Positions 18,536 through 27,974 of a DNA stretch of 64,000 nt are shown in pieces. The notes below the pieces were generated by a model that was not told where the DNA came from, ran no database searches, and was given only the letters and a program-made list of their open reading frames with translations. Where the stretch lies: NCBI RefSeq assembly GCF_900168325.1, contig NZ_FVZE01000006.1, positions 207,012 through 271,011 on the forward strand, in the 5' to 3' direction. A program made the translations under genes and the position numbers. This DNA comes from Novosphingobium mathurense (GTDB lineage: Bacteria > Pseudomonadota > Alphaproteobacteria > Sphingomonadales > Sphingomonadaceae). Position 1 is the first letter of the stretch. Each line of letters opens with the position of its first letter.

Positions 18536-19834
18536 ATGCACAATGAGCACGAATTGCGCCGCACCGTCGTCGGCGAAATGCACCTGCGACGCTGGCCCTT
18601 GCTGGAGGCGCCGTGTCTTATCATCCAACTGGTCCGGGTCCTCGATGCGCCAGACCGCGAGGCCGAGCGTCGGGCACTGGAAGACTTGCCCCAGGGCGCC
18701 TGGATCGATTGCACCGACAATCCACGCCATGTGAAGGGCCTGTTCTCGCCCGGAGTGGCCTTTACGCTGGAGCGGCACAACGAAGCGAGCACCACGACGC
18801 TTTTCGTCAGGGACGGGACGCTGGAGGCGCTGTTCGCCCCGGCGGTCGGCAGCGACCTGGAGAAGGCGGTGGCCTGGGCCAATGTCCTGCCGGGCAAGGT
18901 GATCCGCGCGACCCGGCTGCTGCTGGTGAAGGACGAGGGCGAGGCCGGCGCGCTGCTGCCGCAGATCGGCATTGCCGACGACGAACTCGTATCCTGCCGC
19001 ATCGGAACCGGTGAATCGCTCGGTGCATCGGCGCGGATCTGGTCGGACTTTCGCCTGCGTGAGCAGGGCTTCGGCATCCTTATCGTCGCGGCCAACGGAA
19101 TGCTGCCCGCCGACCTTACCCGCACCGTCCAGCGGCTGCAGGAACTGGGCAACTACCGCAATCTTGCGCTGCTCGGGCTTCCGGTCGCGCGCGAAGGGTG
19201 GAAGCGGCTCGATCACATCGAGGCGATGCTGGGCAAGATGAACGGCGCAATCGCGCGGCCAGAAGTGACCGACGATTCGCTGCTGGAGGAAGTGACCAGC
19301 CTCTACATGGATCTCATCACCCACTCGGCCGAATGCGATTACCGGATGAGCGCGACCGAGGCCTATGCCACTATCGTCGAGGAGCGGCTTGCCGACCTCA
19401 ATATACGGCCATGCCCGGGGCACCTGTCGCTGACCGACTTCACCCAGCGCCGCTTCTTCCCGGCCGTGCGCACCTGCGCCGCCCATCGCCGCCGCGCCGA
19501 GCAACTTGCCCAGCGCACCGCGCAGTTCGTCTCGCTGTTCCGCACCCGGATCGAGACCCGCATCGAGAACCAGAACGGGCGGCTCCTCGCCTCGATGGAG
19601 CGCAATGCCACGCGCCAGTTGCGCCTGCAGCAGCTGGTCGAAGGCCTTTCGGTCGTGGCGGTGAGCTATTACGCCCTGGGCCTGCTGGCAAAGCTGCTGG
19701 AAGGGGTGGAGAGCGTCGTGCCCGGGCTGCACGCCCATTTCCTGACCGCGCTGATGGTGCCGTTCGTGCTCGCTGCGGTGTGGCTGGGGATCCATCATAT
19801 GAAGAGACGGATTCTCGAGCCCATGGCGAGGTAG
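18536..19834 (+). CDS. DUF3422 family membrane protein
   Basis: A 432-residue protein of the DUF3422 family, common in alphaproteobacteria and of unknown function. A large soluble N-terminal part is followed by a helical region rich in Arg (about 310-370) and two C-terminal membrane segments (about 373-390 and 400-420, VVAVSYYALGLLAKLLEG and LMVPFVLAAVWLG), ending in a basic tail. The motif-D promoter region upstream is shared divergently with the cytochrome gene. Start: ATG at 18536; no better alternative seen. Confidence 0.85.
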   Translation: MHNEHELRRTVVGEMHLRRWPLLEAPCLIIQLVRVLDAPDREAERRALEDLPQGAWIDCTDNPRHVKGLFSPGVAFTLERHNEASTTTLFVRDGTLEALFAPAVGSDLEKAVAWANVLPGKVIRATRLLLVKDEGEAGALLPQIGIADDELVSCRIGTGESLGASARIWSDFRLREQGFGILIVAANGMLPADLTRTVQRLQELGNYRNLALLGLPVAREGWKRLDHIEAMLGKMNGAIARPEVTDDSLLEEVTSLYMDLITHSAECDYRMSATEAYATIVEERLADLNIRPCPGHLSLTDFTQRRFFPAVRTCAAHRRRAEQLAQRTAQFVSLFRTRIETRIENQNGRLLASMERNATRQLRLQQLVEGLSVVAVSYYALGLLAKLLEGVESVVPGLHAHFLTALMVPFVLAAVWLGIHHMKRRILEPMAR

Positions 19835-19904
19835 CTTGTGACAATCCATGACAAAGGCACCTCGGTCACGGGACTGTCACAAGTGCGCGGCATAGGCGCA
19901 GGCC

Positions 19905-20762
19905 ATGGATGTTCGCAGTCTCTCGCCCGATCGGGGCAATGTGCCGCAGCCGATCCGCCTGATCGTTCTGGCCGGCCGTCCGCGCAATGGGACAGATCCC
20001 CTCGCGGAGCGCTTCGGCGTGAGCCACAAGTGCCTGATTCCGCTCGCCGGCAAGCCATTGATCGCGCATGTCCTGCAGACCGCGGTAAGCCACCCGCGCA
20101 TCGCCAGCCTTGCCGTCTGTATCGAGCGTGACGGCTTCGAGCCGGTCTACGATGTCCTGACGCGCCTGCCCGGGCGCGGTACGGTGGCCCTGATCGAAGC
20201 GCGCGAATCGCTGGCGGACAGCGTGCGCGCCGCGGCGCAGGGCTGGGACGGGCCGACGATCGTCACGACCGCCGATCATGCGCTGTTGAGCGCTGCATCC
20301 ATCGATGCCCTGCTCGATACGCTGGAAACGGCCGACATCGCCTTTGCCCTGACCCGCCGCGAATGGGTAGAGGCCGCCCACCGCGCAGGACGTGGCCATT
20401 ATCTCCGGCTGCGCGACGGTGATTTCGCCGCCTGCGACCTTTACGGCATGTCGGGGCCTCAGGCCTTGCGCGCGATCGAGGTGTTTCGCGGCGATCGCTT
20501 CGACCGCAGCGGCCAGCGCATCGCCCGTGCGACCGGGGCACTGGGCCTCCTGCGGGTCATGCTCGGGCTTGAGACCCTTTACGGGGCCATCGCGCGCGCC
20601 TCCCGGCGATTGGCGCTGAAGGTCGGTGCTGTAATTTTGGGCGATGGCAGTCAGGCCATCGATATCGACGATGACCGCACTTACGCGGTGGTGCGCGACT
20701 TGCTCGAGACGCGCCATGTCGAGCCTGTCGAGGAAGAAGCGCCCAGGCGCGCCGTCGCCTGA
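19905..20762 (+). CDS. MobA-like nucleotidyltransferase
   Basis: A 285-residue protein with the NTP-transferase fold. The N-terminal nucleotide-binding loop is LIVLAGRPRNGTDPLAERFG, followed by the KPLIAHVL motif, and a metal-binding Asp lies in TTADHALL. The family includes MobA, IspD and sugar nucleotidyltransferases; the substrate cannot be assigned. It lies 70 bp after DUF3422 on the same strand, so co-transcription is possible. Confidence 0.78.
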   Translation: MDVRSLSPDRGNVPQPIRLIVLAGRPRNGTDPLAERFGVSHKCLIPLAGKPLIAHVLQTAVSHPRIASLAVCIERDGFEPVYDVLTRLPGRGTVALIEARESLADSVRAAAQGWDGPTIVTTADHALLSAASIDALLDTLETADIAFALTRREWVEAAHRAGRGHYLRLRDGDFAACDLYGMSGPQALRAIEVFRGDRFDRSGQRIARATGALGLLRVMLGLETLYGAIARASRRLALKVGAVILGDGSQAIDIDDDRTYAVVRDLLETRHVEPVEEEAPRRAVA

Positions 20763-20843
20763 CGGCGCGGGCGCGCCGGGCTTTCGCATCGATTTCCGGA
20801 TTGCCTGCCAAGGTTGAGGCGGGGTCTGTTCCCTGGCCTCAGG

Positions 20844-20871
20844 CCCCTGAATTGTTTCGTCAATTCAGGGG
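20844..20871 (-). terminator. Hairpin directly after tRNA-Leu
   Basis: A perfect 11-bp stem (CCCCTGAATTG at 20844-20854 with 20861-20871) has a 6-nt loop and begins two bases past the encoded CCA. There is no T-run on the minus strand. It may act in tRNA 3' processing or as a weak terminator. The rest of the 338-bp gap (20763-21100) holds the tRNA and no gene. Confidence 0.6.
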
Positions 20872-20872
20872 A

Positions 20873-20959
20873 TGGTGCGGTCGAGAAGACTCGAACTTCC
20901 ACGGGCTTTCGCCCACAACGACCTCAACGTTGCGCGTCTACCAATTCCGCCACGACCGC
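20873..20959 (-). tRNA. tRNA-Leu (anticodon GAG)
   Basis: On the minus strand the gene begins GCGGTCGTGG and ends GACCGCACCA with encoded CCA, 87 nt in all. The acceptor stem GCGGTCG pairs with CGACCGC, the anticodon loop reads TTGAGGT (anticodon GAG), a long variable arm (GGGCGAAAGCCC region) marks a class II tRNA, and the T-arm has GTTCGAGTC. It is complete and typical. Confidence 0.95.
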
Positions 20960-21100
20960 TAAATCAAACGGGGCTTGGTTCGCACCAGCCCCGTGGCAGG
21001 AGCGCGCCATTAGCAAAGGGATTGGGGGGCTGCAAGCGCTGTTTCCGATAAATTTTCCCGGAGGCGAAATTTATTCGGAGTGGGCGCGTGCGAACCCGCC

Positions 21101-21964
21101 TTATTCGGGCTTCCAGCCGATCTCGGCAGCGGCAGCCGCCTTGGGAATGTCGGTCAGCGCTTCGTTGATGGTCACCATTTCGCCGGGCGCGAGTTCGCGC
21201 TTGGGCGGAACGATTTCCTTTTCGTAGACGATGCGCTCGCGATCGTCGCGCAGGACGACGAGCAGCGAGGGGACGTAGCGCGATTCGCTGCCGATGTTGC
21301 TGATCGTGCCGCTCACGCTGAAGAATTCGGTGCCGTCGGGCAGGGGCTTGCGGTCCTGCCGCTTGCGCGGGAAGTCCAGCTGCAGGTCCGGCTGCGCCTT
21401 GGTGAAGCTCTGGCGCGGGATCGGCACCCAGTCGGGCAGGCCGAACCATGCCACGGCTCCGGTCAGGCTCAGCGTCGCGACGGCGAACACGCCGGCGGCA
21501 ATGGTGCCGATCTTGGTCCAGTTGCGGCGCGGGCGGAACGGCGGCGAAAAATCGAAGCTCGAAGGGCCTTCGTCGGCATAGCGCGCGCCAACGGTGTCGT
21601 CATAGTAGGATGCCACCGTGCGCTGCGGCGCCCGGGGCGGGGGCGGCAGCGGGGAATCCTCTTCGGAAAAAGGCGTGCGCCCCGGCGCGACGGGTTCCGC
21701 CTTACACTCGGCCTCCGGCTCTGCGGTGCGGGCTTCGGGTGGGTTTTCCCTGGCGGCGGGGGCAGGTTCCGGCCGCGGCTGCGCCGTTTCCTGAGCCGGG
21801 CCTTGCGCCGCGGCCTGGCTTTCGGTTTCGGCCAGGGCGAGTTCCGGGCCTTCCTGGAACCAGCTGTGACGGCATTTGGCGCAACGAACGGTGCGGCCAT
21901 CCACGCCGATGGCACTGTCCGGGACGGCATAGCGCGTAGAGCAGGCAGGACAGGCGATTATCAT
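21101..21964 (-). CDS. MJ0042-type zinc-ribbon membrane protein
   Basis: A 287-residue protein starting with a zinc ribbon (CPAC at about residue 5 and CAKC at about 28) of the MJ0042 type. A long Ala/Pro/Glu-rich linker, one membrane segment (about 170-192, IGTIAAGVFAVATLSLTGA) and a C-terminal DUF3426-like domain with FFSVSGTISNIG follow. It is found across alphaproteobacteria near cell-division genes; function unknown. It is divergent from ftsE, 142 bp away. Confidence 0.85.
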   Translation of the reverse strand: MIIACPACSTRYAVPDSAIGVDGRTVRCAKCRHSWFQEGPELALAETESQAAAQGPAQETAQPRPEPAPAARENPPEARTAEPEAECKAEPVAPGRTPFSEEDSPLPPPPRAPQRTVASYYDDTVGARYADEGPSSFDFSPPFRPRRNWTKIGTIAAGVFAVATLSLTGAVAWFGLPDWVPIPRQSFTKAQPDLQLDFPRKRQDRKPLPDGTEFFSVSGTISNIGSESRYVPSLLVVLRDDRERIVYEKEIVPPKRELAPGEMVTINEALTDIPKAAAAAEIGWKPE

Positions 21965-22106
21965 GGTGCCATGTTATAAGCACGGTTAGCTCGCGCGGGA
22001 CAAGCTTCGGACATGTGGGTAGGCGGTCCAATGGCCTTTTTTCCACATTCAATGCTCGCTATAGGCCACAAATCGCCCGTTCGGACCGGACACACTGACT
22101 AACCAG

Positions 22107-22826
22107 ATGAGTATGACTGCGGACGGGGAAATCATTCAGTTCGACAACGTGGGGCTTCGCTACGGAACCGATCGCGAGGTTCTCAGCGATTTGAGCTTCA
22201 CCTTGTTTCCGGGGCGCTTTTACTTCCTGACCGGTGCCAGCGGTGCAGGAAAGACTTCGCTGCTGCGCCTGCTCTATCTCGCCCAGCGCCCTTCGCGCGG
22301 GATGATCCGCATGTTCGGGACCGACGCGATCACGATGCCGCGCAGCCGCCTGCCGGGCCTGAGGCGGCGCATCGGCGTGGTTTTCCAGGACTTCCGGCTG
22401 ATCCCGCACTTGTCCGCGTTCGACAACGTCGCGCTGCCGTTGCGCGTGGCCGGGCATCAGGAAAAGGATCTGGTCGGACCTGTCCGCGACATTCTCGACT
22501 GGGTGGGCCTGTCCGACCGCATCGATGCGCGCCCTCCCACGCTTTCGGGCGGTGAGCAGCAGCGCGTGGCCATCGCCCGCGCGGTAATCGCGCGACCGGC
22601 GATGCTGGTCGCCGACGAGCCGACCGGCAACGTCGATCCCGAAATGGCGCTCAAGCTGATGCGCCTGTTCGAGATGCTCAATCGCCAGGGCACGACCGTC
22701 GTCGTCGCGACCCACGATCTCGACCTGCTGCGCAAGGTGCCCGAAAGCCTGATCATGCGGCTCGACCGCGGCCGCCTGTCCGATCCGACCGGAGCGCTGC
22801 GCTACCCGCCGAGGAAGATGCAGTGA
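22107..22826 (+). CDS. ftsE: Cell-division ATP-binding protein FtsE
   Basis: The ABC ATPase of the FtsEX complex, which couples ATP hydrolysis at the division site to activation of peptidoglycan hydrolases. In 239 residues it shows the Walker A GASGAGKTS, Q-loop VVFQDFRLIPHLS, signature LSGGEQQR, Walker B MLVADEPTG and the switch His (ATHDLDLL). It overlaps ftsX by 4 bp (ATGA-type coupling). The start may be the ATG at 22107 or the one at 22113. Confidence 0.95.
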   Translation: MSMTADGEIIQFDNVGLRYGTDREVLSDLSFTLFPGRFYFLTGASGAGKTSLLRLLYLAQRPSRGMIRMFGTDAITMPRSRLPGLRRRIGVVFQDFRLIPHLSAFDNVALPLRVAGHQEKDLVGPVRDILDWVGLSDRIDARPPTLSGGEQQRVAIARAVIARPAMLVADEPTGNVDPEMALKLMRLFEMLNRQGTTVVVATHDLDLLRKVPESLIMRLDRGRLSDPTGALRYPPRKMQ

Positions 22827-23749
22827 GCCTGCGCACCTTACTGGGCGGCGGGCGCCGGCTGATGGGCCGGGGCGAGGCCGAGCTGATCCCGCAGGGACGC
22901 ATGTCCGGCCCGATGCCCTGGGTCATCGCGATCATGGTGGCGATGACCGCCATCGCCCTGGCCGCGGGTCTCGCGCTAGGCAATGCCGTCACTGCCGCGC
23001 GCGCCGAGATCGAGGGCGGCGTGACCGTCCAGATCGTCGAACCGCGCGCCGACGTACGCGCCGGACAGGCGAAGCGTGCGGTCGCGGCGATCAAGGACCT
23101 GCCCGGCATCGCCGGCCTGCGGCTGGTTCCCCAGACCGAACTCGATGCCCTGATCGAACCCTGGCTGGGCACGGGCATCGACGATGCGACGGGGAATGCC
23201 ATTCCGGTTCCCGCGCTGATCGATGTGCGCCTCGATCGTCAGGCGACGCCCGCCCGGCTCGCCGCGATCGCGAAGGCGGTCATGCCGGTCGCCCCGTCCG
23301 CGAAGATCGATGCGCAGTCGAACTGGCTCAAGCCGGTGTTCGACGCGATGGTCTCGCTGCAGTTGCTGGCGATGGTACTGGTCGGACTGCTGGCTCTGGC
23401 GCTTGCTGCCGCGGTCCTGCTGGCGGCGCGCTCGGCGCTCGGTGCCAATCGCGACACGATCGAGATCGTCCACCTGCTTGGCGGCACCGATGCGCAGGTC
23501 GCGCGCGTGTTCCAGCGCTCGATCGGCTATGACGCGGCCGGCGGCGGGGCGGTGGGGCTGGTGCTGGCGATGGTGGTCATCTTCGCGCTCGGCCGTCGCT
23601 TTGCCGGGCTGGGCGCTGGCCTGGTCGATAACGGTGCGCTGATCTGGAGCGACTGGCTGCTTCTAGCACTTGTCCCATTGCTGGCCACATTGTTGGCAAT
23701 GGTCACGGCGCGGCTCACGGTGATGCACGCCCTGCGCAAGATGCTATAG
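22823..23749 (+). CDS. ftsX: Cell-division protein FtsX
   Basis: A 308-residue inner-membrane partner of FtsE. One membrane segment lies near residues 33-55, a periplasmic domain follows (about 56-170), and three C-terminal segments lie at about 180-205, 230-255 and 275-300, the typical FtsX layout. The start at 22823 overlaps the ftsE stop by 4 bp. The downstream YdcF-like gene begins 10 bp after its stop. Confidence 0.93.
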   Translation: MSLRTLLGGGRRLMGRGEAELIPQGRMSGPMPWVIAIMVAMTAIALAAGLALGNAVTAARAEIEGGVTVQIVEPRADVRAGQAKRAVAAIKDLPGIAGLRLVPQTELDALIEPWLGTGIDDATGNAIPVPALIDVRLDRQATPARLAAIAKAVMPVAPSAKIDAQSNWLKPVFDAMVSLQLLAMVLVGLLALALAAAVLLAARSALGANRDTIEIVHLLGGTDAQVARVFQRSIGYDAAGGGAVGLVLAMVVIFALGRRFAGLGAGLVDNGALIWSDWLLLALVPLLATLLAMVTARLTVMHALRKML

Positions 23750-23759
23750 TACACACACG

Positions 23760-24290
23760 ATGTTTCGTCGCACGGTCGCATTCCTGTTTCTTGCCTGGCT
23801 GTTCGGGTTCCTGTGGTTCGCCATCGCGCTGCCGCAGCCGCTCGACGGGACGAAGACCGATGCGATCATCGTCCTCACCGGCAGTGCCGGCCGGATCGAA
23901 CATGCGCTGGACGTGCTGAAGGAGGGACAGGCGTCGCGCCTGCTCGTCTCGGGGGTCGACCGCGAGGTCAAGCCGCGCGAATTCGCCGCCCAGTTCGGCG
24001 TATCGGACAAGCTGCTCGAATGCTGCGTCACCCTTGGCTACAACGCCTATGACACACGCTCCAATGCGATCGAGGCGGCACAGTGGGTCAGTGAGCACAA
24101 GTCCAGGTCGGTGCGTCTCGTCACCGCCGACTGGCACATGCGCCGCGCCATGCTGGAAATCTCGCGGGAAATGCCTGCCGGTGTCGAACTGAAACCGGAT
24201 GCGGTGTCCTCGCGTCCCAGCCTTGGCGCGCTGTTCCTCGAATACCACAAGCTGCTGGCGCGCTTCGTGCTGAACCTGTGGGGCAAGTGA
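23760..24290 (+). CDS. YdcF-like (DUF218) protein
   Basis: A 176-residue protein with one N-terminal membrane segment (about 4-22) and a DUF218 domain (DAIIVLTG near the start, LLVSGVDR, then a TRSNAIEAAQW motif and LVTADWHMRRA). The family is linked to envelope processes such as SanA/ElyC-like functions; exact role unknown. It is part of the ftsE-ftsX-YdcF-plsC unit; its stop overlaps the next start (TGATG). Confidence 0.85.
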   Translation: MFRRTVAFLFLAWLFGFLWFAIALPQPLDGTKTDAIIVLTGSAGRIEHALDVLKEGQASRLLVSGVDREVKPREFAAQFGVSDKLLECCVTLGYNAYDTRSNAIEAAQWVSEHKSRSVRLVTADWHMRRAMLEISREMPAGVELKPDAVSSRPSLGALFLEYHKLLARFVLNLWGK

Positions 24291-24985
24291 TGCGCAGTAC
24301 CCCGGCCGACGTCATGCGCAGCCTGGCGTTCTATCTCGCGTTCTATACCGGCTCGATCTTCTATGTTCTGGGCTTCTTCGCGGCCGCCAGGCTGGGCGAG
24401 ATGCCCGCCCGGAAAGTGGTGCGCGGCTGGTCGCGCTTCCACCGCGGCTGTGCCCGCTGGCTGCTGGGCATGCGTGTCGTCGTCGAGGGCGAAATGCCCA
24501 ACGACGGGGTCCTGGTGGCGATCAAGCACGAGAGCTTCTTCGAGGCCATCGATTTGCCCTCGCTGATGGACTGGCCGGTGCCGTTTCCCAAGTCGGAGCT
24601 TGCCCGTATTCCCGGTTGGGGCGCCGCGGCCATGCGCTACGGCATCGTCGTGGTCGAACGCGAGGAGGGGGCGAAAGCCCTGCGCTCGATGGTCGCCAAT
24701 GCCCGCCACTTCGCCGCCAAGGGCAGGCCGCTGGCGATCTTCCCGGAAGGTACGCGGGTGCCGCACGGGACGCGCGGCGAACTGCAGTCCGGCTTTGCCG
24801 GGGTCTACAAGCTGCTCGGTCTGCCGGTCGTGCCGGTCGCGGTCGACAGCGGGCGGCTCTACCACCGGCGCTGGAAGAAGCCCGGGGTCATCACCGTGCG
24901 CGTCGGCGAAATGATTGAGGCGGGCCTGCCGCGCAAGGAAGTCGAAGCGCGCGTGACCGAGGCGATCAACGCGCTCAACCGCTGA
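24290..24985 (+). CDS. plsC: 1-acyl-sn-glycerol-3-phosphate acyltransferase (PlsC-like)
   Basis: Adds the second acyl chain to lysophosphatidic acid in phospholipid synthesis at the inner membrane. In 231 residues there is an N-terminal membrane segment, the HX4(D/E) motif in KHESFFE, the glycerol-phosphate motif IFPEGTR, and the VPVAVDSG block. The start at 24290 overlaps the previous stop (TGATG); an ATG at 24278 would add four residues. Several such acyltransferases may exist per genome, so another lysolipid substrate is possible. Confidence 0.88.
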   Translation: MRSTPADVMRSLAFYLAFYTGSIFYVLGFFAAARLGEMPARKVVRGWSRFHRGCARWLLGMRVVVEGEMPNDGVLVAIKHESFFEAIDLPSLMDWPVPFPKSELARIPGWGAAAMRYGIVVVEREEGAKALRSMVANARHFAAKGRPLAIFPEGTRVPHGTRGELQSGFAGVYKLLGLPVVPVAVDSGRLYHRRWKKPGVITVRVGEMIEAGLPRKEVEARVTEAINALNR

Positions 24986-25002
24986 GCGCTCGATATTGTC
25001 GG

Positions 25003-25782
25003 TTAGGTGACTTCGGTGACTTCCACGCTTTGCGAATTGAGCGTGACGGCGCCGTAGCTGGTGAGGAACGAGACGTCGGCGGCATCGCGGCCCACGCCGA
25101 TCTTGGCAATGCCTTCCGGACGCGACATGCCGGTCGCGTCGACCATGTGCCAGGCCCCGTCGAGGAACACTTCGGCCACCGCGTGGAAATCCTGCGGGTC
25201 TACGCCGAGACCGTAGACGCTGGCAAAGCGCGCCGGGATTGCGCTGGCGCGGGTCAGCGTGATCATCAGGTGCGCGAAATCGCGGCAGACGCCCTGCCGG
25301 GTCACGAAGGTCTGCTCGGCGCAGGTGCTGCTTTCGCTCGATCCGACGACGTAAGTGAGGTGCTGGCCGATCCAGTCGCGGATTGCGCCGACGCGAGCGC
25401 CGCCCTGCAGTTCGCCGAATTCGGCCTCGACCAGGTTCTGGAAAGTATCGGAAGGGCAATAGCGCGAGGGCATCAGGTAATCGACCGTCTCCCCGGGCAG
25501 GAGGTGGGCCGGAACCGCGGCAAGGTCATCGACATTGGCAAGCATGCGCACCGGTTCCACCGTCGCCTCGTAGCGGACCTTGAGCGATTCCGCCGCGGCC
25601 AGCCAGATCCGGTCGCCGATGTTGTCGTGCCCGGGGATGCGCGCGAAGTGTTCCACCGGTGGCAGGTCGATATGGGCGCGCAATACTTTCTGTTCGGGCA
25701 GGATGGCCGCCTCGACCTGAAGCAGCACGTCGGCAGGCGCCGGAAGCGAATAGTCGAGCTCGGTACGGATCGATAACTTCAT
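25003..25782 (-). CDS. Transglutaminase-like protein
   Basis: A 259-residue protein with an N-terminal beta domain and a transglutaminase-like cysteine-protease fold. The catalytic triad is readable as Cys in GVCRDFAHL, His in DFHAVAEVFL and Asp in MVDATG. The family includes peptidases and amidases acting on unknown substrates. The ATG at 25782 is preferred because the upstream extension to 25983 is basic, low-complexity and unlike the family. Confidence 0.85.
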   Translation of the reverse strand: MKLSIRTELDYSLPAPADVLLQVEAAILPEQKVLRAHIDLPPVEHFARIPGHDNIGDRIWLAAAESLKVRYEATVEPVRMLANVDDLAAVPAHLLPGETVDYLMPSRYCPSDTFQNLVEAEFGELQGGARVGAIRDWIGQHLTYVVGSSESSTCAEQTFVTRQGVCRDFAHLMITLTRASAIPARFASVYGLGVDPQDFHAVAEVFLDGAWHMVDATGMSRPEGIAKIGVGRDAADVSFLTSYGAVTLNSQSVEVTEVT

Positions 25783-25852
25783 GTCGGCACGGCTCCGGCG
25801 TGAGGGCTGTCCTCCGCTCAATGCCGGGTAGCCGAAAAAGGTTCTCCGGGCC

Positions 25853-26779
25853 TCAGATTTTCTTCGTTCCGTTCTCGTGGTCGCCGCGGCCGAAGTCGGG
25901 GCGGGAATCGTCCTGCCCTTCCTGGATGATCGAGCGGCGGATCGCGCGGGTGCGCGCGAAGTGCCCGAACAGTGCGTCGCCATCGCCCACGCGGATGGCG
26001 CGCTGCAGGGCGGTGAGGTCCTCGGTGAAGCGCTGCAGCATCGTGAGCACCGCTTCCCTGTTGGTCAGGAACACGTCGCGCCACATCGTCGGATCGCTGG
26101 CGGCGATGCGCGTGAAGTCGCGGAAACCGCCGGCAGAGTACTTGATCACCTCGCTCTGGGTCACGTCCTCGAGGTCCGAGGCGGTGCCGACGATGGTATA
26201 GGCGATCAGGTGCGGCAGGTGGCTGGTCACGGCGAGGACGAGGTCATGGTGCTGGGCATCCATGATCTCGACGTTTGCGCCCAGCGCCTCCCAGAATTCG
26301 ACGAGCTGCGAGAGCTTGACGAGGTCGGTATGCTCGGGCGGGGTGACGATGCACCAGCGGTTGCGGAACAGGTGGGCGAAGCCCGCGTCGGGGCCGGAAT
26401 TCTCGGTGCCGGCGACGGGATGGGCCGGGATCACGTAGTGATCGGGCAGGGCTTCGCGCAAGGCCGTCGCGATCGACTGCTTGCACGAGCCGACATCGCT
26501 GATCAGCGCATCCTCGCGCAGCGCGTCCCGCACCTGTGCCGCCGCTTCGCCCATGACGCCGGGGGGCACGCAGAAGATCACGAGATCGGCCTCGCGCACC
26601 GCCTCGGCAGAGGTTTCGCAGACCTGGTGAACAAGGCCGCGCTCGGCCGCACGGGCGCGGGTGGCGGGGTCTAGGTCGAAACCGGTAGTCCGGACCTCGG
26701 GCAGGAATTCCTGCGTGGCCAGGCCGATCGATCCACCCTGCAGCCCCAGCCCGATGATGGCGACTTTCCTGAAGCTCAT
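25853..26779 (-). CDS. tyrC: Prephenate/arogenate (cyclohexadienyl) dehydrogenase
   Basis: NAD(P)-dependent oxidative decarboxylation of prephenate or arogenate in tyrosine synthesis. In 308 residues the dinucleotide-binding motif is GLGLQGGSIG at the N-terminus, and the active-site blocks DVGSCKQSI and HPVAGTENSGPDA are present. It overlaps hisC by 4 bp (ATGA); the broad-range aminotransferase and this dehydrogenase probably work in one tyrosine/phenylalanine route, as in Zymomonas. Confidence 0.92.
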   Translation of the reverse strand: MSFRKVAIIGLGLQGGSIGLATQEFLPEVRTTGFDLDPATRARAAERGLVHQVCETSAEAVREADLVIFCVPPGVMGEAAAQVRDALREDALISDVGSCKQSIATALREALPDHYVIPAHPVAGTENSGPDAGFAHLFRNRWCIVTPPEHTDLVKLSQLVEFWEALGANVEIMDAQHHDLVLAVTSHLPHLIAYTIVGTASDLEDVTQSEVIKYSAGGFRDFTRIAASDPTMWRDVFLTNREAVLTMLQRFTEDLTALQRAIRVGDGDALFGHFARTRAIRRSIIQEGQDDSRPDFGRGDHENGTKKI

Positions 26780-27888
26780 TTGGCGGCTTCCGCCATTTCG
26801 CGCAGGGCATCGGCGATCACGTCGAGGTCGGCGCGTTTGCCGATGGTGATGCGCAGGGCTTGCGGCAAGCCCTGCCCGGGCAGCCAGCGCACGATGTAGC
26901 CGCGTTCGGCAAGGCCGTCGAACGCGGTCTCTGCCGAAAGTGCGCCTTCGAACAGGATCAGCACGAAGTTCGCCTGGCTCGGCAGCGCGCGCAGGCCGTG
27001 GTTGCCCAGCGCTTCGATCTTCTCGACGAAACGGGCACGCTCGACGCGGTTGTGGATGTGGCTGCGCTCGAGAAAGGCTGTATCCTCCAGTGCGGCCAGC
27101 GCCTTGGCCTGCCCGGTGTTGGAGACGTTGAAGGGGCCGCGGATGCGGTTGAGTGTCTGGATGATGCCCGGCGCGCCGGTGCCCCAGCCGATGCGTTCGC
27201 CGGCGAGGCCGAAGATCTTCGAGAACGTGCGGGTGACCAGCACGTTTTCGTGCATGGCGGCCAGAGCGATTGCGCCATCCTCGTCCTCGGGCGCAACGTA
27301 TTCGCCATAGGCCTGGTCGATCACCAGCAGCACGTCGGCGGGCAGCGCCGCGTGAAGCCGCGCGATCTCGCCCTTTGGCAGGAAGGAGCCGGTCGGGTTG
27401 TTCGGATTGGCGATGAAGACGACGCGCGTCCTGTCCGTCACCAGGGCGATCAGGGCGTCGACATCTGTACCGTAGTCTGCATCGGGAGCGACCACCGGAG
27501 TCGCGCCGCAGCGGCGCGCGGCTATGTCGTAGACCGAAAAGCCGTAGCGCACGTAGATCACTTCGTCGCCCGGACCGGCATAGCCCTGCGCGGCCAGGTT
27601 GAGCAGTTCGTCAGAGCCGGTGCCCATGACGATCCGCGCCGGATCGATGGCGTGCATTTCGCCGATCTTCGCACGCAGCGCCTTGCTGTCCGGGTCGGGA
27701 TAGAGCGAGGGGACCTGGGCCTGTGCGGCCAGCGCGGCCTCGCTGGTGCCCAGCGGATTCTCGTTCGCCGAGAGCTTGATCAGCGGCCGCCCGTCCTTGC
27801 CGGAGGATTTGCCCGGCACATAGGCGTGAATCGCCTCGATCCAGGGCTTGGGCTGCGGGGCTTTCGAACGGGTTTCGGTTTCGGTCAT
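26776..27888 (-). CDS. hisC: Histidinol-phosphate/aromatic aminotransferase
   Basis: A PLP-dependent fold-type I aminotransferase of 370 residues for histidinol phosphate, and likely for aromatic amino acids too. The PLP Lys is in RTFSKIFGLAGERIGW, NPNNPTGS is the substrate-binding block, and GTGSDELL is the cofactor-phosphate loop. It is translationally coupled to the prephenate dehydrogenase. An ATG at 27891 would add one residue. Confidence 0.92.
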   Translation of the reverse strand: MTETETRSKAPQPKPWIEAIHAYVPGKSSGKDGRPLIKLSANENPLGTSEAALAAQAQVPSLYPDPDSKALRAKIGEMHAIDPARIVMGTGSDELLNLAAQGYAGPGDEVIYVRYGFSVYDIAARRCGATPVVAPDADYGTDVDALIALVTDRTRVVFIANPNNPTGSFLPKGEIARLHAALPADVLLVIDQAYGEYVAPEDEDGAIALAAMHENVLVTRTFSKIFGLAGERIGWGTGAPGIIQTLNRIRGPFNVSNTGQAKALAALEDTAFLERSHIHNRVERARFVEKIEALGNHGLRALPSQANFVLILFEGALSAETAFDGLAERGYIVRWLPGQGLPQALRITIGKRADLDVIADALREMAEAAK

Positions 27889-27974
27889 CACGCGCGCGCC
27901 TTTAACGCAGCGTGGGACCGATTGACAGCCTGTGATTGACAGTTGCCGGGACGTCCCCCACTTGGCGGTTCATT

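Noticed and set aside
18323..19849. An N-terminal extension of the lipoprotein cytochrome to 703 residues
   Set aside because: The extension is antisense to DUF3422 and would bury the clear lipoprotein signal peptide in the middle.
27889..27974. A SAM-II riboswitch ahead of metX
   Set aside because: The leader is too short and lacks the conserved pseudoknot blocks of that class.
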